Positions 32,107-40,103 of a stretch of 64,000 nt of DNA are shown piece by piece. A program made the position numbers and the translations under genes. Source of the stretch: Flavonifractor sp. AGMB03687 (GTDB lineage: Bacteria > Bacillota > Clostridia > Oscillospirales > Oscillospiraceae); the NCBI RefSeq assembly GCF_017811815.1, contig NZ_JADKZI010000006.1, forward strand, positions 1-64,000, in the 5' to 3' direction. The first letter of the stretch is position 1; the number at the start of each line of letters is the position of its first letter. Under the pieces are notes generated by a model. That model did not search any database, was not told where the DNA came from, and was given only the letters and a program-made list of their open reading frames with translations.

Positions 32107-33480
32107 ATGGCATCCATCGTTAAGAGAAAAAAGAAGTATTCCGTAGTTTATACATACACCGACGAGAATGGCAATAAGCGTCAAAAGTGGGAAACCTTTG
32201 ACACCAATGCCGAAGCCAAGAAAAGAAAGTTGCAGGTCGAATATGAGCAGGAAGCAGGAACCTTTATCCCGCCCTCTGCCAAAACCGTCAATGATCTTTT
32301 GGAGGAGTATATGTCAATCTACGGCGTGAACACCTGGGCAATGTCCACTTACGAAAGCCGTAAGAGTCTGATTTCCAATTATATTCGCCCACTTATCGGT
32401 GATATGAAGTTGGAGGATGTTACTCCGAGAATCATGGATAAGTATTACAGAGATTTGCTTACTGTGAAGGCTGTGTCTACAAAGTATGTGAAAGCTCGTA
32501 ACGAGTATCTGACTCCGCATACTATCAGAGAGATTCATAAGGTTCTGCGTAATGCGTTCAACCAGGCAGTAAAATGGGAATTGATGACCAGAAATCCGGT
32601 AGAACACGCCACGCTGCCAAAAGAAGAACACAAGACCAGAGACATCTGGACAGCAGAAGTTCTTCTAAAGGCATTGGAAGCCTGTGACGATGATATTCTT
32701 CGTCTGGCAATCAATCTTGCGTTCTCCTGTTCCTTGCGAATGGGAGAGCTTCTGGGACTTACCTGGGACTGCGTGGACATCTCACCTGCAAGCATAGAGC
32801 TTGGTCAGGCAAGTATCTTCGTTGAGAAAGAATTGCAACGAGTAAATCGTGAAGCGATGGCAGATCTTAACGGCAAAGATATTCTGTTCAAATTCCCACC
32901 CACCTTTGCAAGCACCCACACCGCACTGGTACTCAAAACACCTAAAACCAAAACCAGTGTCCGCAAGGTATTTCTCCCGAAGACTGTGGCAGAAATGCTG
33001 GTTCAACGTAAGGCTGACATCGAAGAGCTGAAAGACCTTTTCGGTGACGAGTTTACAGACTTCAATTTAGTATTCTGTTCTTCCAACGGCAAGCCGATTG
33101 AGGGTCAGGTTATCAACCGTGCTTTCAATAAGTTGATCGAGGAGAATGGACTTCCAAAAGTAGTTTTCCATAGTCTTCGCCACTCCAGTATCACCTACAA
33201 GCTGAAGCTGAATGGCGGCGATATGAAATCCGTTCAGGGCGATTCAGGTCACGCACAAGTCAAGATGGTAGCAGATGTTTATTCCCACATCATCGACGAT
33301 GACCGCAGACTGAATGCAGAACGTCTGGAAGCAGCTTTCTATTCTGGTAGGACTGCAACCCCTGAACCGGTACAAAAGGTGCCAGAAGTCACACAGGACG
33401 ATGATACGGCACTTCTGATGAGACTCTTACAGAACCCGGAAATGAGCGCACTCCTGAAAACGCTGGCAAAGAATCTATAA
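32107..33480 (+). CDS. int: Tyrosine integrase of the ICE
   Basis: 457 residues from ATG 32107, with GGAAAGGAG upstream. It has an N-terminal arm-binding (AP2-like) domain (KYSVVYTYTDENGNKRQKW), a SAM-like core-binding domain (residues about 65-175), and the catalytic domain. The catalytic residues are visible as SLRMGELLGL (Arg I), HSLRHSSITY (His-x-x-Arg II), GHAQVKMVADVYSHI (His III and nucleophile Tyr). It ends in a low-complexity acidic tail. The gene points to the tRNA-Arg fragment 790 bases downstream, which is its likely target. Confidence 0.93.
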   Translation: MASIVKRKKKYSVVYTYTDENGNKRQKWETFDTNAEAKKRKLQVEYEQEAGTFIPPSAKTVNDLLEEYMSIYGVNTWAMSTYESRKSLISNYIRPLIGDMKLEDVTPRIMDKYYRDLLTVKAVSTKYVKARNEYLTPHTIREIHKVLRNAFNQAVKWELMTRNPVEHATLPKEEHKTRDIWTAEVLLKALEACDDDILRLAINLAFSCSLRMGELLGLTWDCVDISPASIELGQASIFVEKELQRVNREAMADLNGKDILFKFPPTFASTHTALVLKTPKTKTSVRKVFLPKTVAEMLVQRKADIEELKDLFGDEFTDFNLVFCSSNGKPIEGQVINRAFNKLIEENGLPKVVFHSLRHSSITYKLKLNGGDMKSVQGDSGHAQVKMVADVYSHIIDDDRRLNAERLEAAFYSGRTATPEPVQKVPEVTQDDDTALLMRLLQNPEMSALLKTLAKNL

Positions 33481-33482
33481 CG

Positions 33483-33547
33483 AAACAAGGACAGACCCTT
33501 TTACATAGCTGATAAAGCTGTAAGAGGGTCTGTCCTTGTTTTTTTGT
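33483..33547 (+). terminator. Terminator of the integrase gene
   Basis: AACAAGGACAGACCCTTTTACA and its near complement (TGTAAGAGGGTCTGTCCTTG) form a long stem followed by TTTTTTTG. Confidence 0.92.
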
Positions 33548-33564
33548 TTTAAGAGGTGAATTAG

Positions 33565-33870
33565 ATGAACATGGAGTTCATGGATGAATACTATGAGCGC
33601 ATGAGAGCTGATGACATTGAGAAATTATCATCACAGCGTAATGACGAATACGAAGAACGGGCTAAGGAGTATTCAGCTGCAAAGAATGCTCTTATTGAAG
33701 GGCTTGGATTAAATCATCTGTTTGACAGAAGCCACCAGCTGACACCAGAAGAAAAGCGGTTATGGAGATTATTTGACAGAGTTGAGGTTGCGGAGATTAT
33801 GGCAAGAGATGCTCTCGCTAAAGGTGCTTACATGGTTGGTGCCGAAGATCGTGAACGAATGCTTCGGTAA
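33565..33870 (+). CDS. DUF6809-like small ICE protein, second copy
   Basis: 101 residues, ATG 33565 with AAGAGGTG upstream. A helical acidic protein ending in GAEDRERMLR, as in the gene at 623-889. The rest is only weakly alike, so these are old paralogues rather than a recent duplication. Nothing is known of its function; its constant position near integrase or relaxase genes suggests a role in the element. Confidence 0.7.
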   Translation: MNMEFMDEYYERMRADDIEKLSSQRNDEYEERAKEYSAAKNALIEGLGLNHLFDRSHQLTPEEKRLWRLFDRVEVAEIMARDALAKGAYMVGAEDRERMLR

Positions 33871-33875
33871 AAATT

Positions 33876-33895
33876 AGACCTGCTTCGGCAGGTCT
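33876..33895 (+). terminator. UUCG-capped hairpin after the DUF6809-like gene
   Basis: AGACCTGC-TTCG-GCAGGTCT is a perfect 8-bp stem with a stable tetraloop; the T run is weak. Confidence 0.6.
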
Positions 33896-34190
33896 GCATT
33901 ACATACAATCATAAAGTCTGAAAAAACCTTTGAAATTCTCAATAATTCTGGTTGAAAAATTCGGTTTGAAATGATATATTAAACAGACTTAAATTGGTGT
34001 CGTGTGACACCAGCGGTCCCACACGAGAATGAACTGGATTTCCTATCATTCCGCATAACGAGCAGATACATAGTGACATTTTCTTGTATTCAAAACGTCC
34101 GCCAAAAATCGAACGGCTTGCTAATTTAGAGCCAGTTGGACGTTGTAAAATCCCTCTGAATCAGCTATCACAGCATGGTATCAGATGGGA

Positions 34191-34230
34191 TTGGAAATAC
34201 TGAAAAAGCCTGTATTTCCAAGCATTTTTT
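34191..34230 (+). terminator. Terminator at the ICE right end
   Basis: TTGGAAATAC and GTATTTCCAA form a perfect 10-bp stem, then GCATTTTTT. The preceding 300 bases (33,896-34,190) hold no gene; they contain GGTGTC/GACACC and one CTTGCTAA site (34,117) and probably carry integrase arm sites. Confidence 0.8.
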
Positions 34231-34268
34231 AGTATCAGGTGTCACTTGCCGATGTCGAATCGGGTCTA

Positions 34269-34313
34269 CTCCTAAGCGGAATGTAGTGAGTTCGAGTCTC
34301 GCCGGGGGTGCCA
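34269..34313 (+). tRNA. 3' part of a tRNA-Arg(CCU)-like gene at the ICE junction (attR)
   Basis: From the anticodon loop on, everything fits a tRNA: loop CTCCTAA (anticodon CCT, 34,271-34,273), 3' anticodon stem GCGGA, a 5-base variable loop, T arm GTGAG-TTCGAGT-CTCGC, a 7-base acceptor strand, discriminator and CCA (34,311-34,313). The bases upstream (GTCTA) do not pair with GCGGA and no 5' half is present. This is what insertion into the 3' half of a tRNA gene leaves behind. Confidence 0.75.
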
Positions 34314-34317
34314 AAAC

Positions 34318-34362
34318 AACCGCTGTAAGCCGTTTTTCGCTGGTTTACAGCGGTTTTTATTT
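34318..34362 (+). terminator. Terminator of the original tRNA gene
   Basis: AACCGCTGTAA and TTACAGCGGTT pair, followed by TTTATTTT. It lies five bases after CCA. Confidence 0.85.
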
Positions 34363-34414
34363 TCGGTAAAATGCGTATAGCAAAGGGAGAGTTTCCATTC
34401 AATTTTGTTGTATG

Positions 34415-34475
34415 CTTGCTAATTGGATTTGAACGGTTTACACGCGCTTGCTAAGGAAAATCGCGTCCTTGCTAA
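34415..34475 (+). repeat. CTTGCTAA direct repeats near the attachment site
   Basis: CTTGCTAA occurs at 34,415, 34,447 and 34,468 (steps 32 and 21), with a fourth copy on the other side of the tRNA fragment at 34,117. Steps close to whole helical turns suit integrase arm-type sites. Confidence 0.5.
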
Positions 34476-34490
34476 TTCGATTTTTTGGAC

Positions 34491-34721
34491 TCATTTGCTG
34501 CCGGGTGCTGCCGAGAGCAGCGCCGCCAGAGTGTTTGCCAGTTCCGGCGACTTGCGAAGCTGTTCCACCAGGGCCTCCAAATCCAATGCGGCGGGTGCCG
34601 GTTCCTTTTCTTCCTCTGGGGGACGAACCGAGCGAAGGTCAGGATTGGCATAGAAGGCACTCTCAAACTTCTGGGCGTTGATCTTGCGGTCCTCGTCCAG
34701 AATATGCGCATAGCGGCACAA
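34491..34721 (-). pseudogene. C-terminal tail of a second tyrosine integrase
   Basis: 76 codons. RYAHILDEDRKINAQKFESAFY is the segment around and after the nucleophilic tyrosine of Tn1549-type integrases, followed by an acidic Glu/Pro tail as in the intact integrase at 32,107. All earlier domains are gone. It points toward the tRNA fragment from the other side, so it is the relic of another element that used the same site. Confidence 0.75.
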
Positions 34722-34724
34722 GAG

Positions 34725-34803
34725 GCCATCAACTCCTTGAAATATGCTCTGCCCTGATCTGTAATAGAATAGATGGCCTTAACGGCTTCCTCCTTCCTGT
34801 GGT
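34725..34803 (-). pseudogene. Fragment resembling the end of a PadR/winged-helix regulator
   Basis: The minus strand reads EEAVKAIYSITDQGRAYFKELM just before the integrase tail. Y-x-I-T-D-x-G motifs are typical of the wing of PadR-type regulators. It is only about 25 codons, fused by deletion. Confidence 0.4.
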
Positions 34804-34851
34804 TGATTGGATGGGGTGGTGGTTTGCCACCTCATTTTGGACAAAAGAAAA

Positions 34852-34877
34852 GCAGGAAACCGTTTCTGATTTCCTGC
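34852..34877 (-). terminator. Terminator after the membrane ferredoxin gene
   Basis: GCAGGAAA and TTTCCTGC form an 8-bp stem; on the minus strand TTTTCTTTT follows. Confidence 0.7.
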
Positions 34878-34968
34878 TCGGTGGTGCCGCTGGTGGACGG
34901 CTGGTATTCAGTTTTTGAAAGTTCGGGTCAGCTTGGCCCGATGATGGAAATATTGACAAACTGGGATT

Positions 34969-35802
34969 TTACAGTGCCTTTTTAGGACAATTCTTTACAC
35001 ATTGCATGCAAAGAATGCATTCTGTTCCATTTTTTCGTTTTCTCGAATTATCTGTTACATCAACATCCATCGGGCACACACTTTTACACTTTCCGCATGA
35101 TATACATTTTTCCTCATCACATTTGATACGCAATAAAGAAAAATAGCTTGCAGGTTTTAAGAATACAGTGACTGGACAGATATATTTGCAAAACGCTCGG
35201 TTATCCTTAAATGCAAAAGCAAGAACAATCCCGATTGCATAATAAAGGATATTTCCAATCAGGAAACACCAGAACATGATGCGTTCAAGATTACCTACCC
35301 GAAATAAAAACAGCGAGGCTACAAAAATCAAAGATACAATAAAAGTTAAATAGCGTATTCTCTCCAATTTCTTTTTGCGAGAAGTCTGTGGGATCTTGTA
35401 TGGAAGAAAATCCAAAACCATAGCAGTCCAACAGGCATATCCACACCATCCTCTTCCAAAGATCAGTGGACCAAATATTTTTGCAACCGCATAATGTATT
35501 GTCGCTGCTTCAAATACCCCTGTAAACAGATAATACCAAAATCCCTCTATCTGCATATTCTCGTTACAGATCAGCCCCAGATAAACAACCATATATAGGC
35601 CGATGAATAGTTGAACTATGCGTCTAGCATGTTTATATTCTATCTGGAAGAGCAGTAATCCAATAGCTATTACTGTACCTATATATGAGAAATTAAACAA
35701 ATAAAATAGATTGTCCTTTGTCAGCCAAAGAATTACTGCTATAGCTTCAAATATCACCCAAAATACCAGGGAGATATACCATTTCTTGCTCTTAATTTTC
35801 AA
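34969..35802 (-). CDS. Membrane 4Fe-4S ferredoxin (NapH/CcoG-like)
   Basis: 277 residues, with TTG 35802 as the likely start (GGGGGAAAA upstream). Five or six membrane segments fill residues 8-200. GRGWCGYACWTAMVLDFLP carries the CxxxC motif of NapH/RdxA-like proteins; ICPVTVFLKP is the matching cytoplasmic motif. Two clusters follow near the C-terminus: CISCGKCKSVCP and CILCMQCVKNCP. Such proteins pass electrons between the membrane pool and a soluble oxidoreductase or flavin transferase system. No partner gene is beside it. Confidence 0.82.
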   Translation of the reverse strand: MKIKSKKWYISLVFWVIFEAIAVILWLTKDNLFYLFNFSYIGTVIAIGLLLFQIEYKHARRIVQLFIGLYMVVYLGLICNENMQIEGFWYYLFTGVFEAATIHYAVAKIFGPLIFGRGWCGYACWTAMVLDFLPYKIPQTSRKKKLERIRYLTFIVSLIFVASLFLFRVGNLERIMFWCFLIGNILYYAIGIVLAFAFKDNRAFCKYICPVTVFLKPASYFSLLRIKCDEEKCISCGKCKSVCPMDVDVTDNSRKRKNGTECILCMQCVKNCPKKAL

Positions 35803-36054
35803 TTAGTTTTCCCCCGTAAATTTCCGATTTGTCATTGTTTTCATTATACTTCATCCAGCTGGGTAAGTATAGGATGATTTTGTAAACTTGCTGAACGGAA
35901 ACAGCTTGTAGGGCAAGGTGTTCCCGGGCGGCAAGTCCACAAAGGGGGTAGCTGGCGGCAGCCGGCGCAGGGGAAGCGTAGCGTCCCCTGTGATGATTGG
36001 AAGCAGCCGCAAGTGTGCTGGCAATCATCCGCTTTCCGCAGGAAGCCCCCGGCA

Positions 36055-36094
36055 GGGCGCAACGCACCGGCTCGACCGGTGTATAGTTGCGCCC
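36055..36094. repeat. Nested inverted repeat, oriT-like, beside a DUF3847 remnant
   Basis: GGGCGCAAC (36,055-36,063) with GTTGCGCCC (36,086-36,094), and inside it CACCGG with CCGGTG. In related elements a repeat of this form follows DUF3847 and precedes a relaxase gene. Here the GC-rich DNA to the left (35,880-36,050) holds no relaxase. Confidence 0.5.
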
Positions 36095-36345
36095 TTACTC
36101 CGTAAGGGGTTCCCCGGCTACCCGACCTTTCACGCTCTCCGCAACAGCTTCCTTCATACCAGTTTGGGAAAATGCCTGTTTCAGAATGTCCATCACATCA
36201 TCGTCCGTCAGCACTTCCGGCCTTATCAGGAAACTTTCCAGCATTGCCCCTCTGGTACAGAGCCGGTGCGTCCGTTCCTTCCGGGTAAGCTGCTTCATCT
36301 GGTATTCCAGTATCTTTTCTTCATGCTGCGCCCGCCGTAGTCTGA
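36095..36345 (-). pseudogene. DUF3847-family ICE protein, 5' end missing
   Basis: The startless frame reads LRRAQHEEKILEYQMKQLTR, then ERTHRLCTRGAMLESFLI and DDDVMDILKQAFSQ. THRLCTRGAMLE is the hallmark of DUF3847 proteins, which lie next to relaxase genes in Tn1549/CTn elements. The usual first 20-30 residues are cut at about 36,345, where hydrolase-derived DNA begins. An internal ATG (36,298) could still give a 67-residue product. Confidence 0.7.
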
Positions 36346-36766
36346 CAATTGGATTGCAAAGTCTTTTTCCGTTATCTTTCCATCCCTGTCCAAGTCTAAA
36401 TCTTCAAATTTGACATCGGGAAAAAGAGAAGGGCGAACATGATACTTATCTAAAACAAAATCCGATTTATCAATGTATCCTTTTTGCGAACATCCAAAAT
36501 ATTTGCACATATTTACCATAGAACTACCACCACTTAACTGCCAATTAAGTGTCTCTCGCATATTTTCATAAGAAAATCCCAATAACAATAGACCTGCAAC
36601 ATCATTGCATTCTTTCATGGCAAATGGAATAAGTGTGGCTCCTTCGCTAACGCCCATAAAAATAATCTTGCAATGAGAAAATTCTGGTACTGTTTGGACA
36701 AAGTCTTTTACAGTCAGGATGTCACTGATAGATGAAGTGGGATAATAGGTATTAAACTCATTCTGA
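36345..36766 (-). pseudogene. Internal fragment of an alpha/beta hydrolase with an EF-hand-like loop
   Basis: A minus-strand frame open across both junctions. IIFMGVSEGATLIPFA is a nucleophile-elbow G-x-S-x-G; further on comes DLDLDRDGKITEKDF, a calcium-binding EF-hand loop. Both ends are missing, the 5' end being replaced by parM DNA at about 36,766. An ATG at 36,657 would give 120 residues but lacks the rest of the fold. Confidence 0.55.
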
Positions 36767-36784
36767 TTGATTGAAACGAATTCT

Positions 36785-37462
36785 GGCGGAACATCTGATA
36801 TGGGAACGATTCCCGTTCAGCTTGCGGTGGGTCTGCCGCCGGCCCACTATGGGGCGCAGTACCAGAAGTTTGAGCGATATTTCATGGGCCGTGGAGAAGT
36901 CCGCTTTTCCCTTAATCAGAAAGCGTTTTCCATTGAAATCACCCGTGCGCTGTGCTTCCCCCAGGCGTATGCCGCCGCCGTGACCATGTTCCAATCTCTG
37001 GGCAGCGCCCCCAAGGTGCTGGTGGTGGACATCGGCGGGTTTACCGCCGACTACCTCTTTATCAAACAGGGCAAGGCCCAGCTGGGCACCTGTGATTCCT
37101 TGGAAAACGGTGTGATCGTCCTCTACAACCGCATCCGCTCCAAAGTTAACGGGGACTTTGATATGCTGCTGGAGGAGGGAGATATTGACGCCATTCTCAA
37201 GGGCCAGGGAAGTTATACCCCGGAAGTGCGGCAGCTGGTGGAACAGGAGACAGCGGCCTTTGTCAGCGACCTGTTCAGCGCCCTCCGGGAGCGGATGATC
37301 GACCTGCGCTCCGGCCAGGTGGTGTTCATCGGCGGCGGCTCCATCCTGCTGCGCCGGTTTATTGAGCAGTCCGGCAAAGTGAGGCAGGCCCTCTTTGTGG
37401 ACGACATTAAGGCCAACGCCAAGGGCTACGAAATTCTCTACCAAGTGGCCGCAAGAAGGTGA
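36785..37462 (+). pseudogene. ParM/StbA-like actin family segregation protein, N-terminus missing
   Basis: The recognisable part begins at TIPVQLAVGLPPAHYGAQ and continues with VLVVDIGGFTADYLFI (phosphate 2 motif), CDSLENGVIVLYNRI and VVFIGGGSILLRRF (adenosine motif). About 110 N-terminal residues, including the first phosphate motif, are missing compared with normal ParM of about 320 residues, so ATP hydrolysis should be lost. GC-rich codon use differs from the flanking hydrolase fragment. It overlaps the next gene's ribosome site. Confidence 0.75.
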
Positions 37463-37467
37463 TCCCC

Positions 37468-37851
37468 GTGGCCGAGAAAAAGTCGCTGTATCGCTTTACC
37501 ATCGGCTTCAATCCCGGCGATCCGGCCCACCGGCAGGTGGCGGAGCTGCTGAACCGGCAGGGCCGCCGAAAGGCGCAGTTCCTTGTGAACGCCATCCTCC
37601 ATTATATTCACTGTTCGGAAACGCCGGAGATTCCCGAGACAGCCGAGCCGCCCGCCGGGATGGGCCGGGCGGAGATGGAGGCCCTGGTGGTGCGGATCTT
37701 GGAGGAGCGGGGGTATCGAAAAGCCGAGGAGAACCATTCTGATGGCCAAGTGACCCAGGAGCTGCCGGAACCAGTTTTGGACGGAGAACTGGACGCCGCT
37801 GGGTTTGCGGCCATAGCGGACACGCTGGCGGCGTTCCGGGGAAAAGAATAA
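37468..37851 (+). CDS. ParR-like DNA-binding partner of ParM
   Basis: 127 residues from GTG 37468, with AAGAAGG at 8 bases. It starts VAEKKSLYRFTIGFNP and has a ribbon-helix-helix-like region (HRQVAELLNRQGRRKAQFLVNAILHYI), followed by an acidic tail. That form and its place directly after parM suggest the centromere-binding adaptor of a type II partition system. With ParM truncated the system is probably dead. Confidence 0.65.
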   Translation: MAEKKSLYRFTIGFNPGDPAHRQVAELLNRQGRRKAQFLVNAILHYIHCSETPEIPETAEPPAGMGRAEMEALVVRILEERGYRKAEENHSDGQVTQELPEPVLDGELDAAGFAAIADTLAAFRGKE

Positions 37852-37880
37852 AAGGGCGGGAAACATAGGGCTTTTTGGCC

Positions 37881-38213
37881 TTATGCTTCCCGCTCTTCCA
37901 ATGCGACAATATACGAGTTTATAATGTCCTCTAAATGCTGGTACTGAGAGGGAGTTAGTTTGGAAACCTTTTGGGAGAGAATATCATAGTCGCTTGCCCC
38001 CACTTTGCCCATCAAGAGATAATCCGCACTGATGTCCAAAGCGATACACAGCTTGATGATGTTCTCCGGCCGCAGGCCCTTTTTCCCCGTTTCGGCGGTG
38101 GAAATGATTTGTGCGTTCATGTCCGCACGCTCTGCCAGCTCCTCTTGGGTCAGCCGCAGTTGCTTTCTCCGGGCAACCAGGCGTTTTCCCATTTGATCCA
38201 GTAAATCATCCAT
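37881..38213 (-). CDS. XRE-family HTH regulator
   Basis: 110 residues from ATG 38213 with GGAGGG upstream. Residues 8-65 are a standard HTH (MGKRLVARRKQLRLTQEELAERADMNAQIISTAETG), with a helical tail. Probably a chromosomal or relic-element regulator; converges on the parR gene. Confidence 0.87.
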   Translation of the reverse strand: MDDLLDQMGKRLVARRKQLRLTQEELAERADMNAQIISTAETGKKGLRPENIIKLCIALDISADYLLMGKVGASDYDILSQKVSKLTPSQYQHLEDIINSYIVALEEREA

Positions 38214-38431
38214 AGGCGACCCTCCTATGGACACTATTTTATCCGCTACGGCGTAAAAAATTAACGGCTTTTAGATGGATTAAATCAGCTAAAGCGTATA
38301 TAATAGAAAAACGGCTGGCGACACGGATGTGAAACCAGTTTATTTTGCTTTATGAAAAGGGTGTCCAGTAGTTTTGGGGCGGCGGTACCCTGGGATAGAA
38401 ATGCGGGCTGGTGGAAACCTTCTTCTTCAAA

Positions 38432-38466
38432 AATCAGGAGAGAGGTATTCCGTCTCTCTCCTGATT
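38432..38466 (-). terminator. Terminator of the small alarmone synthetase gene
   Basis: AATCAGGAGAGAG and CTCTCTCCTGATT form a perfect 13-bp stem; on the minus strand TTTTG follows, 10 bases past the stop. Confidence 0.88.
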
Positions 38467-38475
38467 CAAATTGTA

Positions 38476-39273
38476 CTATATCGGTAAATCCAATTTCCGC
38501 AGCTTATCCAGTAAGTCATTTTCAACAGATCGGTCTGATGCCATTTCCAGTTTCCGTCGGATATGTTGCATCTCAGAATCAATCTCAGAGATTGTGTCTG
38601 CACAGTTCCGCAGCCTTTGGACAATTTCCTGCTGTTCAGGGATTTCCTGCTTATACTTTAATTGATGCTCCAGGCTGGCCCAAAAGTCCATGGCGATGGT
38701 ACGGATCTGCACTTCGACCGGCATCTGCTTCTTTTGATCTGCAAAGTAGACAGGCACACTGACTACTAAGTGTAAGCTTCGGTATCCGTTCGGTTTTGGG
38801 TTGGAAATATAGTCCTTTTTCTTCAAGAGAATAACATCGTCCTGTTGAGTCAGCGCATCAGCCAGCAAATAAATATCATCAATATAAGAACAAATTACCC
38901 GTACCCCTGCAATGTCCTGGATATGCTCTTCAATATTTTCCAGTGTAGGTTTTAACTCTTTCCGAAATAGCTTTTCCAACACACTGGCATTGCTCTTGAG
39001 CCGGGTGTTGATAGAGTGGATTGGGTTGCTACGGTTCCGAATCTTAAATTCATTGTCCAATGTCTCAAATTTGACTTGTACATTTCGCATGGCGCAGGAA
39101 TACATCATCATTCGTTCTCTGTAGCCTACCAGAGTGTCGGTCAACTTCACTGCCTGCTGGAATAGGAAATACTCAACGGATTCGGGAGATGCGGGAAGTG
39201 AACCGTCTGCTCTGTATTCCAACCATTTTTGTATGGTCTCGTTATCCAGCACTTCAAAGAGCGGCTGTTCCAT
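38476..39273 (-). CDS. Small alarmone synthetase (RelP/RelQ-type (p)ppGpp synthetase)
   Basis: 265 residues. NIEEHIQDIAGVRVICSYIDD, KDYISNPKPNGYRSLHLVVSVP and VEVQIRTIAMDFWASLEHQLKYK are the RelA/SpoT synthetase motifs. No hydrolase, TGS or ACT domain is present, so it is a stand-alone synthetase making (p)ppGpp from GTP/GDP and ATP. The C-terminal helix (RLRNCADTISEIDSEMQHIRRKLE) resembles the tetramerization region of this class. It is divergent from a SLOG gene. Confidence 0.9.
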   Translation of the reverse strand: MEQPLFEVLDNETIQKWLEYRADGSLPASPESVEYFLFQQAVKLTDTLVGYRERMMMYSCAMRNVQVKFETLDNEFKIRNRSNPIHSINTRLKSNASVLEKLFRKELKPTLENIEEHIQDIAGVRVICSYIDDIYLLADALTQQDDVILLKKKDYISNPKPNGYRSLHLVVSVPVYFADQKKQMPVEVQIRTIAMDFWASLEHQLKYKQEIPEQQEIVQRLRNCADTISEIDSEMQHIRRKLEMASDRSVENDLLDKLRKLDLPI

Positions 39274-39400
39274 TTACATAGTCCTCTCCTCTCCATAATT
39301 CTTTTGTCCTGTGTCCCATCGTCCATCTGTTGCGGCATTAAAAATAATATGTGATTGATAGATTAAAAAAGTAAGAAAAATTGATTGGAAGGAGTTAAAT

Positions 39401-39943
39401 ATGTTTTTTACCTGTGCAATTACGGGCCATCGCCCAACTCGATTTAAGTGGAAATATAATGAAAATAACAACGGCTGCAAACGACTGAAGAAGCGGTTGC
39501 AGGAGCAATTTGCTATGCTCTACGAAAAAGGTGTGCGGCAGTTCTGGGTTGGCGGCTCCCTGGGTGTAGATATGTGGGCCGGCGAGATCCTTTTGCGGCT
39601 CAAAGAGCAACCGGAGTACAGAGAAATAAAGCTGATGATGGCCTTGCCCTTCGAAGGTCACAATGCAGACTGGGACGAGCGGAGTAAAAAACGGCTGGCA
39701 TTTCTTGTACGGCACAGCGAAAAAACAGTTGTGATTGGAGAAAAAGGACAAGCCCCAGGGGTCAGCTTCCGCCAGCGGAATGAGTATATGGTGGATCAGG
39801 CTGACTGTTTACTGGCGGTCTATGACAATGACCGTACTATCCGCAGCGGGACAGGTATGACGGTAAACTATGCCCAAAAAGTGGGAAAGCCGATTATCCT
39901 TATTCACCCAGATACTGGAAAGATTACAAATAGTCTATGTTAA
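39401..39943 (+). CDS. SLOG-family (DUF1273-like) protein
   Basis: 180 residues, ATG 39401, with GGAAGGAG upstream. CAITGHRPTRFKW at the start, QFWVGGSLGVDMWAGEILL in the middle, and ADCLLAVYDNDRTIRSGTGMTVNYAQKVGKPIILIHP at the end give the full SLOG Rossmann signature. Predicted to bind a nucleotide or nucleotide-derived signal. Divergent from the alarmone synthetase with 127 bases between them. Confidence 0.85.
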   Translation: MFFTCAITGHRPTRFKWKYNENNNGCKRLKKRLQEQFAMLYEKGVRQFWVGGSLGVDMWAGEILLRLKEQPEYREIKLMMALPFEGHNADWDERSKKRLAFLVRHSEKTVVIGEKGQAPGVSFRQRNEYMVDQADCLLAVYDNDRTIRSGTGMTVNYAQKVGKPIILIHPDTGKITNSLC

Positions 39944-40103
39944 AACAAAGGACAACTCATAATTGCCGATCCTTTTTAATAGCAGCCCTTTGTCGGGTAA
40001 CGCTCCGCCTAACTACACGCAGGATACAAAAGGACAATAGTTGGTCCTCTTGTAATAAAGATGCGCCAAATACCCCCCATCAAAATGGTGGCTATTTACT
40101 CAT

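Noticed and set aside
36758-37444. 228-codon minus-strand frame opposite parM
   Set aside because: The plus strand has the ParM phosphate and adenosine motifs; the reverse shows no domain.
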